From: Mucilaginibacter conchicola
GTDB lineage: Bacteria > Bacteroidota > Bacteroidia > Sphingobacteriales > Sphingobacteriaceae
Assembly (NCBI RefSeq): GCF_003432115.1
Contig: NZ_QWDC01000002.1
Location: 1,054,001-1,118,000, forward strand
DNA: 64,000 nucleotides
Direction of reading: 5' to 3'
The translations under genes and the position numbers were made by a program. Positions 17,465 through 24,640 of this stretch are shown here, one piece after another (position 1 is the first letter of the stretch; each line of letters starts with the position of its first letter). The notes under the pieces are model-generated. The model saw only the letters and a program-made list of their open reading frames with translations, was not told where the DNA came from and did not search any database.

Positions 17465-18340
17465 ATGAAAAAGCAATCTACAAGATCAAATAGACTCAAG
17501 CTCTTATTTGCGATGGCGGTGTTGCTGTTTGCAGCAGCGCAACTAAAGGCACAACAACTTAAGCCATCGGACAAGGGCTTGGCTCCAACTAATGGCATTA
17601 AAGTTTATTACGAGGTTTATGGCCAGGGAAAACCTATCATATTGCTGCACGGGGCCTTCATGACCATTGAGGGTAACTGGAACCAGATCATCCCTGAGTT
17701 GGCTAAGACCAGGAAAGTGATTGCTATCGAGATGCAGGGCCACGGGCATACGCCTTTCTCAGATAGGAAGCTCACTAACCTGAACCTTGCAATGGATGTG
17801 GCCGGAGTGATGGACTATCTGAAAGTAGATAGCGCCGATGTTGCCGGCTATAGTATGGGTGGCTCAGTAGCGTACCAGTTCGCTATACTTTATCCTAAAC
17901 GTATAAATAAAATGGTGATCATCTCGTCTACTTATAAAAGTACCGGTTGGATACCTGAAATAGCTGATGCCTTTAAATCTTTTAAGCCCGAGCTTTTTGA
18001 TAACAGCCCGATGAAAACGGCCTATGATGCTGTAGCGCCCGACAAAACAAAATGGAGCAAATTTATTGCCCAGATGATTGTTTTTGCAGGCGAACCATTC
18101 GATATGGGCGACGCCAATATTGCAAAGATAAAAGCACCTGTGCTGATCATTGCCGGGGATAATGATGGTTTAGATAAAGTTGAACTGGGCAAAACTTATA
18201 AACTATTAGGCGGTGGCGTTTCTGCAGATATGCAGGCTATGCCCAAATCGCAATTGGCTATTGTGCCGGCACAAAGCCATGTTGGCCTCATGATGCAAAG
18301 TGCTGTTATCCTGGCATACATGAACAGCTTTTTGAAATAA
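17465..18340 (+). CDS. Secreted alpha/beta hydrolase
   Basis: A 291-residue enzyme with a signal peptide (about 1-30, ending LKAQ), so probably periplasmic. The alpha/beta-hydrolase core shows an oxyanion-side HGAFM, the nucleophile elbow AGYSMGGSVAY, an acid near IIAGDNDGLD and His in PAQSHVGL. The substrate is unknown; relatives include esterases and haloperoxidase-like enzymes. The ATG at 17465 is chosen over a TTG at 17426. It is transcribed away from the MFS/TetR unit and may share its regulation, which would suit detoxification of the pump's substrate. A terminator follows the stop codon. Confidence 0.87.
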   Translation: MKKQSTRSNRLKLLFAMAVLLFAAAQLKAQQLKPSDKGLAPTNGIKVYYEVYGQGKPIILLHGAFMTIEGNWNQIIPELAKTRKVIAIEMQGHGHTPFSDRKLTNLNLAMDVAGVMDYLKVDSADVAGYSMGGSVAYQFAILYPKRINKMVIISSTYKSTGWIPEIADAFKSFKPELFDNSPMKTAYDAVAPDKTKWSKFIAQMIVFAGEPFDMGDANIAKIKAPVLIIAGDNDGLDKVELGKTYKLLGGGVSADMQAMPKSQLAIVPAQSHVGLMMQSAVILAYMNSFLK

Positions 18341-18360
18341 CCTTAACACTATCATAAATT

Positions 18361-18396
18361 ACAAAAAGCCGCTTTAACCGTAAAGCGGCTTTTTGT
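18361..18396 (+). terminator. Intrinsic terminator after the hydrolase
   Basis: ACAAAAAGCCGCTTTA, loop ACCG, and TAAAGCGGCTTTTTGT give a perfect 16-bp stem with a T-run. Confidence 0.88.
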
Positions 18397-18429
18397 ATTC
18401 TAAACACGTATTTTTGCTAAAAAAAACCT

Positions 18430-18717
18430 ATGGAAACGCTGACTGAGTTTAAAGCATCATTGAGTTTACCGGAACCCCAAAGCGGCCTATCTGTACAACT
18501 TAAAAGCCTTTGGTATGATGGCAAAGGAGACTGGCAGAAGGCACATGCCGAGGTTGACCAACTGAGCGACAAAGCATCGGCATGGGTGCATGCTTATTTG
18601 CACCGTAAGGAGGGCGATATATGGAATGCCGACTATTGGTACAGTCGAGCCCGCCAAACCCGTCCCGATGTTTCTTTGGATGAAGAGTGGGAGCAACTTG
18701 TACAAGAGTTTCTGTAG
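18430..18717 (+). CDS. Conserved hypothetical protein, tetratricopeptide-like
   Basis: A 95-residue soluble protein without signal or membrane segments. The body LKSLWYDGKGDWQKAHAEVDQLSDKASAWVHAYLHRKEGDIWNADYWYSRA is helix-rich with TPR-like spacing, and I believe it matches a small uncharacterised family seen in many bacteria. A TATTTTTG element at 18409-18416 lies just 13 bases before the ATG, so the leader is very short. No function is assigned. The gene is alone between a terminator and a convergent EamA gene. Confidence 0.75.
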   Translation: METLTEFKASLSLPEPQSGLSVQLKSLWYDGKGDWQKAHAEVDQLSDKASAWVHAYLHRKEGDIWNADYWYSRARQTRPDVSLDEEWEQLVQEFL

Positions 18718-18761
18718 CAAATAGAAGCCCCGTTGCATAATGCTGCCGGGCTTTAGGGCTA

Positions 18762-19637
18762 TTAGGTAGTGATAGCTAAACGCCGCACCCTGTACATCTG
18801 GAAAATGAGCGAACTGATGATCAATACCAAGCCGCAGTAAAAGCCTGCCGTAAACTCGCGGCCTTCTTTAAAAATGGCCACCGCAAGTAATATGGTATAA
18901 AGCGGCTCGAGGTTAAAGGTAAGGCTCACAGTAAACGACGAGATTTGCTTTAACGATGCGTTGATGAGAAAATAAAGCAACACGGTGCAGAAAGCAGCTA
19001 AAACAACCAACCATAGAAGATCAGGCGTTGATGGTATGAGCGATTTAACCGGCGTTATCCAAAGCACCAATGGCATTAAAAGGGTTAACCCTGCAAAGCC
19101 ACCGCTCATTTGCCAAAGCATAAAGGTTGGGCTGTCATAATCCTTAACAATGCGCTCGCTGTACAGCGTGTAAAGCGCCGAGCATATAGATGAGAACACG
19201 CCTAAGATGATACCTGTACGATAACCTGCATCCATCCCAAATATCAACCCAATACCTAATAATGTAAGGCTGCTCAATAGTAATTCCTGGATAGAAAGTT
19301 TCCGCTTGTTGATCACCGGGCCAAGAATGGCATTAAAGAAACTGCTGAGCGCAAAACACACTACACCAACAGATACATTTGAATATTTAATACTGCCGTA
19401 AAACAGTATCCAATGGATGCCCAGCAACAGCCCGGTAAAACTGATCTTTAATTTTGAGGCCGTTGTGGTTGCCGGAAGTTTGCCTTTGAAGGCAAAAAAG
19501 AGCAACATAATGATTGCTGAGAAGAATAACCTGTACCAACTAATAAGCGCTGCATTGAGTGTAATAAGTTTGCCAAATATGCCGGTGAAGCCCGCCAAAA
19601 CAAGGGCAATATGTAATTTAAGATATGCTTGTTTCAT
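18762..19637 (-). CDS. EamA/DMT family transporter
   Basis: A 291-residue inner-membrane protein with ten hydrophobic helices arranged as two EamA repeats. The first contains the family-like LYRLFFSAIIMLLFF and the second has SFTVSLTFNLEPLYTILLAVAIFKEGREFTAGFYCGLVLI. DMT transporters export metabolites such as amino acids or take up small solutes; the substrate is not predictable here. It stands alone and is convergent with the 95-residue gene. About 260 bases separate it from the next gene and hold only a terminator and A/T-rich sequence. Confidence 0.88.
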   Translation of the reverse strand: MKQAYLKLHIALVLAGFTGIFGKLITLNAALISWYRLFFSAIIMLLFFAFKGKLPATTTASKLKISFTGLLLGIHWILFYGSIKYSNVSVGVVCFALSSFFNAILGPVINKRKLSIQELLLSSLTLLGIGLIFGMDAGYRTGIILGVFSSICSALYTLYSERIVKDYDSPTFMLWQMSGGFAGLTLLMPLVLWITPVKSLIPSTPDLLWLVVLAAFCTVLLYFLINASLKQISSFTVSLTFNLEPLYTILLAVAIFKEGREFTAGFYCGLVLIISSLIFQMYRVRRLAITT

Positions 19638-19841
19638 TTTTTAAGTAGTAAAAATTAAGAAATAGGCATTGCATCCGCAGAAAACGGAGCATTAAACCAC
19701 AATTAATTTATAGGTATTAAACTATAAAAAATGAGGATGGAGGCGGAAGGCAACTCATGTTAAGCATAGTGCTGGTAAAGCTACATTATTTCCCTGATCA
19801 TAAAAGTTTTATAACCAAAAATAAAAAAGGTATTAATTATA

Positions 19842-19880
19842 AAAAAAATACCCCGTTAAAGATTATTAACAGGGCATTTA
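19842..19880 (-). terminator. Terminator of the SRPBCC operon
   Basis: On the minus strand TGCCCTGTTAA...TTTAACGGGGTATTTTTTTT forms a hairpin with one G-U pair and a long T-run, about 20 bases after the SRPBCC stop codon. Confidence 0.8.
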
Positions 19881-19898
19881 AAAATTTATAGATAAAAA

Positions 19899-20438
19899 CT
19901 ATTTCTCTAACACTTGCTTAAGATTGGCAAGGCTCTCTTCCATATCTTTTCCAAGCATTTTATCCATGTTAATGAATAGCAGCATAGCATTCATCGGGAA
20001 AGGCATTTTGCTTGCCATGGCCCACTTAACAGAAGTGCTTTCTTCCGTTACAGACTGTGTGGCAATATAGGCATCGCCCACACCCGACATCGGCTTTTCA
20101 AAAACCAGGCGGATATCTATGCGTTCGCCATCTACCAGTTCTTCAATAGTTTGGTTGCCTTTTCCCACCTGCTTCATATCACTATCCCAGGCGGCGTTAA
20201 AACCAACTGTTCCATCGGTGCCTGTATAGGTCATGCGTTTGTTGGGATCCATCATTACCCATTTGCTGTAGTTATCCTGGTTGCGCAAAAATTTCACATA
20301 ATCAAAAACCACTTGCCTTGGCTTGTTGATGATAATGCTTAGCTGGATATTGTAGCCTTTTGGCGCAATGATAGCCAATATTACTACTACAACAATTATA
20401 CCTGCAAAAATGCCGATGATGGTGTATAAGGTGTCCAT
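19899..20438 (-). CDS. SRPBCC family (START-like) protein with N-terminal membrane anchor
   Basis: A 179-residue protein. Residues 5-25 are one membrane helix. The rest is a polyketide-cyclase/START-like fold: INKPRQVVFDYVKFLRNQDNYSKWVMMDPN is the canonical opening, and the end MLGKDMEESLANLKQVLE is the long C-terminal helix. Such domains bind hydrophobic ligands in a deep cavity. Last gene of a run with a DoxX-like protein (5-base gap) and a VOC protein (18-base gap), all on the minus strand and probably one operon. Confidence 0.85.
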   Translation of the reverse strand: MDTLYTIIGIFAGIIVVVVILAIIAPKGYNIQLSIIINKPRQVVFDYVKFLRNQDNYSKWVMMDPNKRMTYTGTDGTVGFNAAWDSDMKQVGKGNQTIEELVDGERIDIRLVFEKPMSGVGDAYIATQSVTEESTSVKWAMASKMPFPMNAMLLFINMDKMLGKDMEESLANLKQVLEK

Positions 20439-20443
20439 AAGTT

Positions 20444-20824
20444 TTAGGCGGTTTTAGTTTTATTGTATTGTTTCCAAAAGTAATACAAGATAAACATAAT
20501 CGCCAGCATCACAAACGGCGGCACCAGTTCACCAAAGGCATCACCCATTGCAGCCCGAGAAGCAACCGCTCCAGCAAAATTGATAAAGAAGCCCGCAAAT
20601 GCCCACTCTTTAATGATGTGCCACTTGTTCTGCGCTATTGCAATAGCGCCAAAAAGTTTAAAAATACCGCATATCACCAATAGGTACATCGGGTAGCCTA
20701 AATGGCGCAATACATCCTGCCCGGCCTGTTGTTTGGTTATGCCGCCGTAAGCGTCGCCAAGCATAGCTAAAATAAATAAGGTAGTGAGTATCCAATAGAT
20801 AATTTTTATAGACTTTGTATTCAT
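20444..20824 (-). CDS. DoxX-like family membrane protein
   Basis: A 126-residue protein with four membrane helices, beginning MNTKSIKIIYWILTTLFI; a TTG five codons upstream is ignored. The pattern GGITKQQAGQDVLRHLGYPMYLLVICGIFKLFGAIAI is that of the DoxX-like (PF13564 type) proteins common in Bacteroidota next to SRPBCC and VOC genes. The function is unknown. It is cotranscribed with its neighbours. Confidence 0.85.
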   Translation of the reverse strand: MNTKSIKIIYWILTTLFILAMLGDAYGGITKQQAGQDVLRHLGYPMYLLVICGIFKLFGAIAIAQNKWHIIKEWAFAGFFINFAGAVASRAAMGDAFGELVPPFVMLAIMFILYYFWKQYNKTKTA

Positions 20825-20842
20825 TGTGATAAAGTTCAATGG

Positions 20843-21250
20843 TTATTGTTCATCAGTAAATACGTTCCAGCGGATGCCGAATTTATCTATCACATGCCCC
20901 ATTGTACCGGCGAAGAAAGTCATTACCTCGTATATCACTTTGCCGCCTTCTTTTAGCTGGTCAAACTTCTCCTGCACTTCGGCTTTTGAAGCCACAGCAA
21001 AAGTTAACGATACCGCGCCTGTAAACTCTTTGACATTATTATCAGGCAGGTCTGTTCCCTGTATGGTAAAACTATCACCGGTAAGGTCGGCATGCAGAAT
21101 GGCGTCCTGCAGTTCGGCCGGGAAATTATCTTTCATCGGCGAATCTTTAATTTTCATCAGGTTAAGTTCTCCGCCAAAAACCTCTTTATAAAAGGTCATG
21201 GCTTCGGTTGCGTTGTTTGGGAAATTGATGTAAGCACTAATTTTTGACAT
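20843..21250 (-). CDS. VOC family protein (PhnB-like)
   Basis: A 135-residue protein of the vicinal-oxygen-chelate superfamily, PhnB/DUF1428-like subgroup: SAYINFPNNATEAMTFYKEVFGGEL at the start and FFAGTMGHVIDKFGIRWNVF at the end form the paired beta-alpha-beta units. These proteins are related to glyoxalases and antibiotic-resistance proteins; no confident reaction can be given, and not all metal-binding residues of true glyoxalases are evident. First gene of the VOC, DoxX-like, SRPBCC run. Confidence 0.87.
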   Translation of the reverse strand: MSKISAYINFPNNATEAMTFYKEVFGGELNLMKIKDSPMKDNFPAELQDAILHADLTGDSFTIQGTDLPDNNVKEFTGAVSLTFAVASKAEVQEKFDQLKEGGKVIYEVMTFFAGTMGHVIDKFGIRWNVFTDEQ

Positions 21251-21277
21251 GATCTTAATTTTTTAATTTACAATTGA

Positions 21278-21493
21278 TTAATCCAGTATCTCGCAGTAAT
21301 GTCCGTTCAATTTAAGCAATTCAATGATACGTTGTGCACAAAGATCTTTTCCTTCAACTCTTAACACTTTATCGCAATCATCCAGATCAAAATTCACCTT
21401 ACTTGTTGGGAAGTGCGCGGTGAGCAGCTTGATCATTAAGCGCGATTGCGCCGCCTTTTGCACGTTGGTTTTAAATACCTCTATCATGGTCAT
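21278..21493 (-). CDS. Small hypothetical protein, ferredoxin-like fold possible
   Basis: A 71-residue cytoplasmic protein from the ATG at 21493 (a second ATG two codons later is equally possible; a TTG at 21517 is less likely). The alternation of VFKTNV, an amphipathic helix, KVNFDLDDCDKVLRVEG, a second helix and GHYCEIL suggests a beta-alpha-beta-beta-alpha-beta fold like heavy-metal-associated domains, but the CxxC metal motif is absent. It lies 28 bases upstream of the VOC gene and may be part of that operon. The function is unknown. Confidence 0.65.
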   Translation of the reverse strand: MTMIEVFKTNVQKAAQSRLMIKLLTAHFPTSKVNFDLDDCDKVLRVEGKDLCAQRIIELLKLNGHYCEILD

Positions 21494-21575
21494 ACAAAAC
21501 TCTTTTAAACGGTACAATGCAAAGGTGCGGCTGCTTTAAGGATTTAGTACGGTGTAATTACGACAATGTAAGGGG

Positions 21576-21606
21576 TTGATTGCGACGGCAATGTACATTA
21601 ACTTTG
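21576..21606 (+). promoter_or_regulatory. Promoter of the GlxA-type regulator, leaderless
   Basis: TTG (21576-21578), a 20-base spacer and TAACTTTG (21599-21606) match the Bacteroidota consensus. The ATG at 21612 begins 5 bases after the -7 element, where transcription itself should start. Confidence 0.55.
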
Positions 21607-21611
21607 GTATT

Positions 21612-22592
21612 ATGAAACATGTATCAGTACTTATACCGCAAGGCGATACCAGCTTAAGCAGCATTGAGGCTACTTACAAAATGTTTACAATGGTTAACCA
21701 AACCTTAGAACGCATGCGCAGGCCACCGCTGTTTAAGGTGCAGCTTGTGGGCTTAAACAAGGAAACCACTGTTACCAACGGACTGTTCACTGTTAAACCG
21801 GAGCTTACCATTAATGAGGTTACCAAAACCGACATTATTGTTATCCCCGCCGTACATGGTGATATGAACAAGTTGTTGCAGGATAATGACGACCTGATAC
21901 CATGGCTTATTAAACAATATAAAACCGGTGCTGAGATAGCATCGCTTTGTATAGGTGCCTTTATACTGGCTTCTACCGGATTATTAAAAGGGCGTAATTG
22001 CACCACCCACTGGCTAATGGCTGACGACTTCAGAAAACGTTTCCCCGAGGTTAACTTGATGCCCTACAAGATCATTACCGACGAAGGTGGCATTTATACC
22101 AGCGGTGGCGCGTACTCATCATTAAACCTGTTGCTTTACCTGGTTGAAAAATTTGCCGGCAGGGATATGGCCATTAATTCATCTAAGATATTTGAGATAG
22201 ATATTGACAGGCACAGCCAGTCGTTATTCATCATTTTCCATGGGCAAAAGGACCATGATGACGATGTGATACAAAAGGCCCAGCAGTTTATTGAGACCAA
22301 CTACCGCGATAAAATAACGGTTGACCATTTGGCCGATCAGTTTGCTATTAGCAGGCGCCACCTGGAGCGCCGGTTTAAAAAGGCTACATCAAACACCGTG
22401 GTAGAATACATGCAGCGCGTACGCATTGAAGCTGCCAAGCTAAGCCTGGAAAGCATGCGCGAGAATGTGAACGAGGTGATGTATAATGTTGGCTATACCG
22501 ATACTAAAGCCTTTAGGATGATATTTAAAAAAATAACTGGGCTATCGCCGATAGAGTACCGAAACAAGTATAGCAAAGACGCGGCTGCTTGA
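21612..22592 (+). CDS. GlxA family transcriptional regulator (DJ-1/PfpI plus AraC domain)
   Basis: A 326-residue regulator. Residues 1-190 form a DJ-1/PfpI amidotransferase-like domain with the elbow cysteine Cys113 in ASLCIGAFILASTGLLKGR and the following TTHW motif. Residues about 225-322 are a double helix-turn-helix AraC domain (LADQFAISRRHLERRFKKATSNTVVEYMQRVRIEAAKLSLE, then NVGYTDTKAFRMIFKKITGLSPIEYR). Proteins of this layout sense small metabolites. It is divergent from the VOC/DoxX-like/SRPBCC operon and may control it. The start at 21612 is supported by the leaderless promoter. Confidence 0.92.
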   Translation: MKHVSVLIPQGDTSLSSIEATYKMFTMVNQTLERMRRPPLFKVQLVGLNKETTVTNGLFTVKPELTINEVTKTDIIVIPAVHGDMNKLLQDNDDLIPWLIKQYKTGAEIASLCIGAFILASTGLLKGRNCTTHWLMADDFRKRFPEVNLMPYKIITDEGGIYTSGGAYSSLNLLLYLVEKFAGRDMAINSSKIFEIDIDRHSQSLFIIFHGQKDHDDDVIQKAQQFIETNYRDKITVDHLADQFAISRRHLERRFKKATSNTVVEYMQRVRIEAAKLSLESMRENVNEVMYNVGYTDTKAFRMIFKKITGLSPIEYRNKYSKDAAA

Positions 22593-22652
22593 TTAGGTAA
22601 TATCGAATAATGAATTTCGATTTAAGAATGATGAAGTAAGTAGCTGCCCTGC

Positions 22653-22811
22653 TTAATCCTTTGATGGATCTTGCGGGTTGGTGATGTCATTATCGTCCAG
22701 CTGGTCTTTCTCAAAATCTTTCTCATCCTTGCGGTTGCGTAGGATAAGGAATATGAGCAGCGCCAAACCCAATAATATAACAACACCGATAACGAAATAG
22801 TTGACTTGCAT
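22653..22811 (-). CDS. Small single-span membrane protein
   Basis: A 52-residue protein: one membrane helix (about 5-26, MQVNYFVIGVVILLGLALLI) followed by a positively charged stop-transfer region and a very acidic cytoplasmic tail (DEKDFEKDQLDDNDITNPQDPSKD). The start at 22811 is chosen because it gives a clean membrane anchor; the frame extends to an ATG at 22856. It belongs to a kind of small protein often seen in Sphingobacteriaceae, without known function. Confidence 0.65.
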   Translation of the reverse strand: MQVNYFVIGVVILLGLALLIFLILRNRKDEKDFEKDQLDDNDITNPQDPSKD

Positions 22812-22953
22812 ATAGTTAACTAAGCAAGTTGCGTGCCTCGATGCGGGGCTTAACATAAAAATAATATACCTTTTTCAACATATAAAAATCCTGCTGACAT
22901 ACTGTTGTCATTCGCGCATAGTTTCTTTGCTTCATCAACAAAAACTAATAGCC

Positions 22954-23460
22954 ATGACAAGTGAAGCAACAACGACAGCAAAACCATTAATTACCAACGA
23001 AGAACTTTTAAAAAACTGGCAAAGCCACCGCGCATTGAGCCGTAAGATATTAGCGCAATTCCCGGAGAAAGACTTGTTTGAATTTTCGATAGGTGGCATG
23101 CGCCCCTACAGCGAACTGGCCGGCGAAATGATAGGCCTTGCCAGTGCCGGCATGAATGGTTTTGTTACCGGCCAATGGACCACCACACCAGAGCTTGACC
23201 ACTTTGACCAAAGCGTACACCTTGCCACCAAGCAAGCCCTACTTGAGGCCTGGGACGATGTTACTGAACAAATTGAAGAGCTATGGCCGCAGATCCCTGA
23301 AGAGCATTTCCATGATGTGGTAAAAGCTTTCGGCATGTACGAGAACAGCGTGATCAACACCATCCTTTACTTTATCGATAACGAGATACACCACCGCGGC
23401 CAGGGCTATGTTTACCTGCGTGCACTGGGTATTGAGCCAAATCCGTTTTGGGATAGGTAA
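22954..23460 (+). CDS. DinB family protein
   Basis: A 168-residue four-helix-bundle protein of the DinB/YfiT superfamily. Residues SHRALSRKILAQFPEKDLFEFSIGGMRPYSELAGEMIGLASAGMNGFV and the late NTILYFIDNEIHHRGQGYVYLRALG give the characteristic metal-site histidines. Members are thiol transferases or DNA-damage-induced proteins; the specific role is not known. It is convergent with rlmF, with a palindromic repeat in the gap. An upstream TTG start is ignored in favour of the ATG at 22954. Confidence 0.87.
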   Translation: MTSEATTTAKPLITNEELLKNWQSHRALSRKILAQFPEKDLFEFSIGGMRPYSELAGEMIGLASAGMNGFVTGQWTTTPELDHFDQSVHLATKQALLEAWDDVTEQIEELWPQIPEEHFHDVVKAFGMYENSVINTILYFIDNEIHHRGQGYVYLRALGIEPNPFWDR

Positions 23461-23483
23461 TTGGCCAATCTTTTTCTCCGCGC

Positions 23484-23574
23484 GTCATTGCGAGCGTAGC
23501 GTGGCAATCCCCAACTTACAGAGCGGCTCTGCATATCGGGGATTGCCACGTCGCTGTCGCTCGTTCGAAATGAC
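23484..23574. repeat. Dispersed palindromic repeat, copy 1 (hybrid ends)
   Basis: A 91-bp inverted repeat. It opens GTCATTGCGAGCG (type A end), carries GTGGCAATCCCC...GGGGATTGCCAC and a central CAGAGCGGCTCTG, but closes GCTCGTTCGAAATGAC (type B end). It lies between convergent dinB and rlmF. Confidence 0.88.
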
Positions 23575-23591
23575 AGTTTGTTTATCTTTCA

Positions 23592-24509
23592 CTAAAAACG
23601 CCAAACTAAAATCCTGCTACTTTTTTGCCCCTGTGCCATATCGATGGTTTTTACATCGCGGGCACCTAAATAATCGAGCGAGTTAAAGCAGCCGGGCAGG
23701 GTTGTTTTTTTAGAGATGAGTGACGAGAACCATTTGCTGGCATGGGCAAACTGCTTGCTCTCGCTCATCATTTTATTAAGAAAACGGGGTTCGCCACCTT
23801 CGCACCAAAGCTCAGTGTTGCGGCCGCCGAAGTTAAGGTCGGTACCTTTATCTTGTTTTAGGTTTTGCCACTTGCGCTGCGAGTTGGCATTTACCTCTTT
23901 TGCCGATGCATGAAACGGCGGGTTACACATGGTAATATCAAACTTTTCGCCGGGTTTAATAATGCCCTGAAAGATGTGGGCATAAGAGCTTTGCGTGCGA
24001 ATTTCTATCGCATCGGTAAGCTTGTTATCCTCTACTATCTTTTTTGCCGAGCCTGCAGCAATATAATCTACCTCGCTACCCACAAATTGCCAGCCGTAGG
24101 TTTTATGCCCAACAAGCGGATAAATGCAGTTTGCACCAACCCCAATATCCAGCACTTTTACCTGGTTGCCGGTTGGTACTTCACCGCCATTACCTTCTGC
24201 CAAAATATCGGCTATGTAATGGATATAATCAGCACGCCCCGGAATAGGCGGGCACAGAAACCCTTGCGGAATATCCCACGAGGCAATGCCGTATTGCTGT
24301 TTCAAAATGGCCTTGTTAAGCATCTTCACAGCCTCAGCGTCGGTAAAGTCGATGGTTTTAATACCGTGCTCATTGGTAAACATAAATGCCGATAGCTTTG
24401 GCAAAGCCTTGGTAAGCTGAGCAAAATCGTACCGCTCCCTATGCGGATTGCGTGGGTGCAGGCTGGTTTTCTCTCCGGTGTTTTGCGTTTGCTTATCGGC
24501 CATCGTCAT
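23592..24509 (-). CDS. rlmF: 23S rRNA (adenine(1618)-N(6))-methyltransferase
   Basis: A 305-residue cytoplasmic SAM-dependent enzyme that methylates A1618 (E. coli numbering) of 23S rRNA. The N-terminal HPRNPHRERYDFAQLTKALPKLSAFM is diagnostic of RlmF. The SAM site shows VLDIGVGANCIYPLVG and the N6-adenine methyltransferase signature is MCNPPFHASAKEV. NTELWCEGGEPRFLNKMMSES is also family-typical. The length matches the family. Two ATGs (24509, 24503) are possible starts. Gene order gives no operon partner. Confidence 0.95.
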   Translation of the reverse strand: MTMADKQTQNTGEKTSLHPRNPHRERYDFAQLTKALPKLSAFMFTNEHGIKTIDFTDAEAVKMLNKAILKQQYGIASWDIPQGFLCPPIPGRADYIHYIADILAEGNGGEVPTGNQVKVLDIGVGANCIYPLVGHKTYGWQFVGSEVDYIAAGSAKKIVEDNKLTDAIEIRTQSSYAHIFQGIIKPGEKFDITMCNPPFHASAKEVNANSQRKWQNLKQDKGTDLNFGGRNTELWCEGGEPRFLNKMMSESKQFAHASKWFSSLISKKTTLPGCFNSLDYLGARDVKTIDMAQGQKSSRILVWRF

Positions 24510-24568
24510 TCTGTAAATTGATCAATTGCAAAAGTAAGCTATTTAAAACGGTTAAAGGCTGTATAGCA

Positions 24569-24598
24569 AAAAAGTCCCGTGCTTGCGCCGGGACTTTT
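24569..24598 (-). terminator. Terminator of the TonB receptor gene
   Basis: AAAAGTCCCG...CGGGACTTTT, a 10-bp stem with T-run in either direction, lies about 40 bases after the receptor stop codon on the minus strand. Confidence 0.8.
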
Positions 24599-24640
24599 AA
24601 TCAATCAACCTATCGTTTAAATACTAACTTATATTATATA

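Noticed and set aside
19638..19841. A/T-rich gap examined for a gene or small RNA
   Set aside because: No open frame with a plausible start and no hairpin apart from the terminator at 19842-19880.
22602..22640. Motif TATCGAATAATGAATTTCGA and flanks, resembling intergenic mini-repeats of Sphingobacteria
   Set aside because: Only one copy in the window, so a repeat family cannot be shown.
23408..23686. Open frame running through repeat copy 1
   Set aside because: Translation of the palindromic repeat (CERSVAIPNLQ-like sequence), a common artefact in these genomes.
23865..24395. 176-codon open frame opposite rlmF
   Set aside because: Shadow of the clearly identified RlmF coding sequence; cysteine- and arginine-rich nonsense composition.
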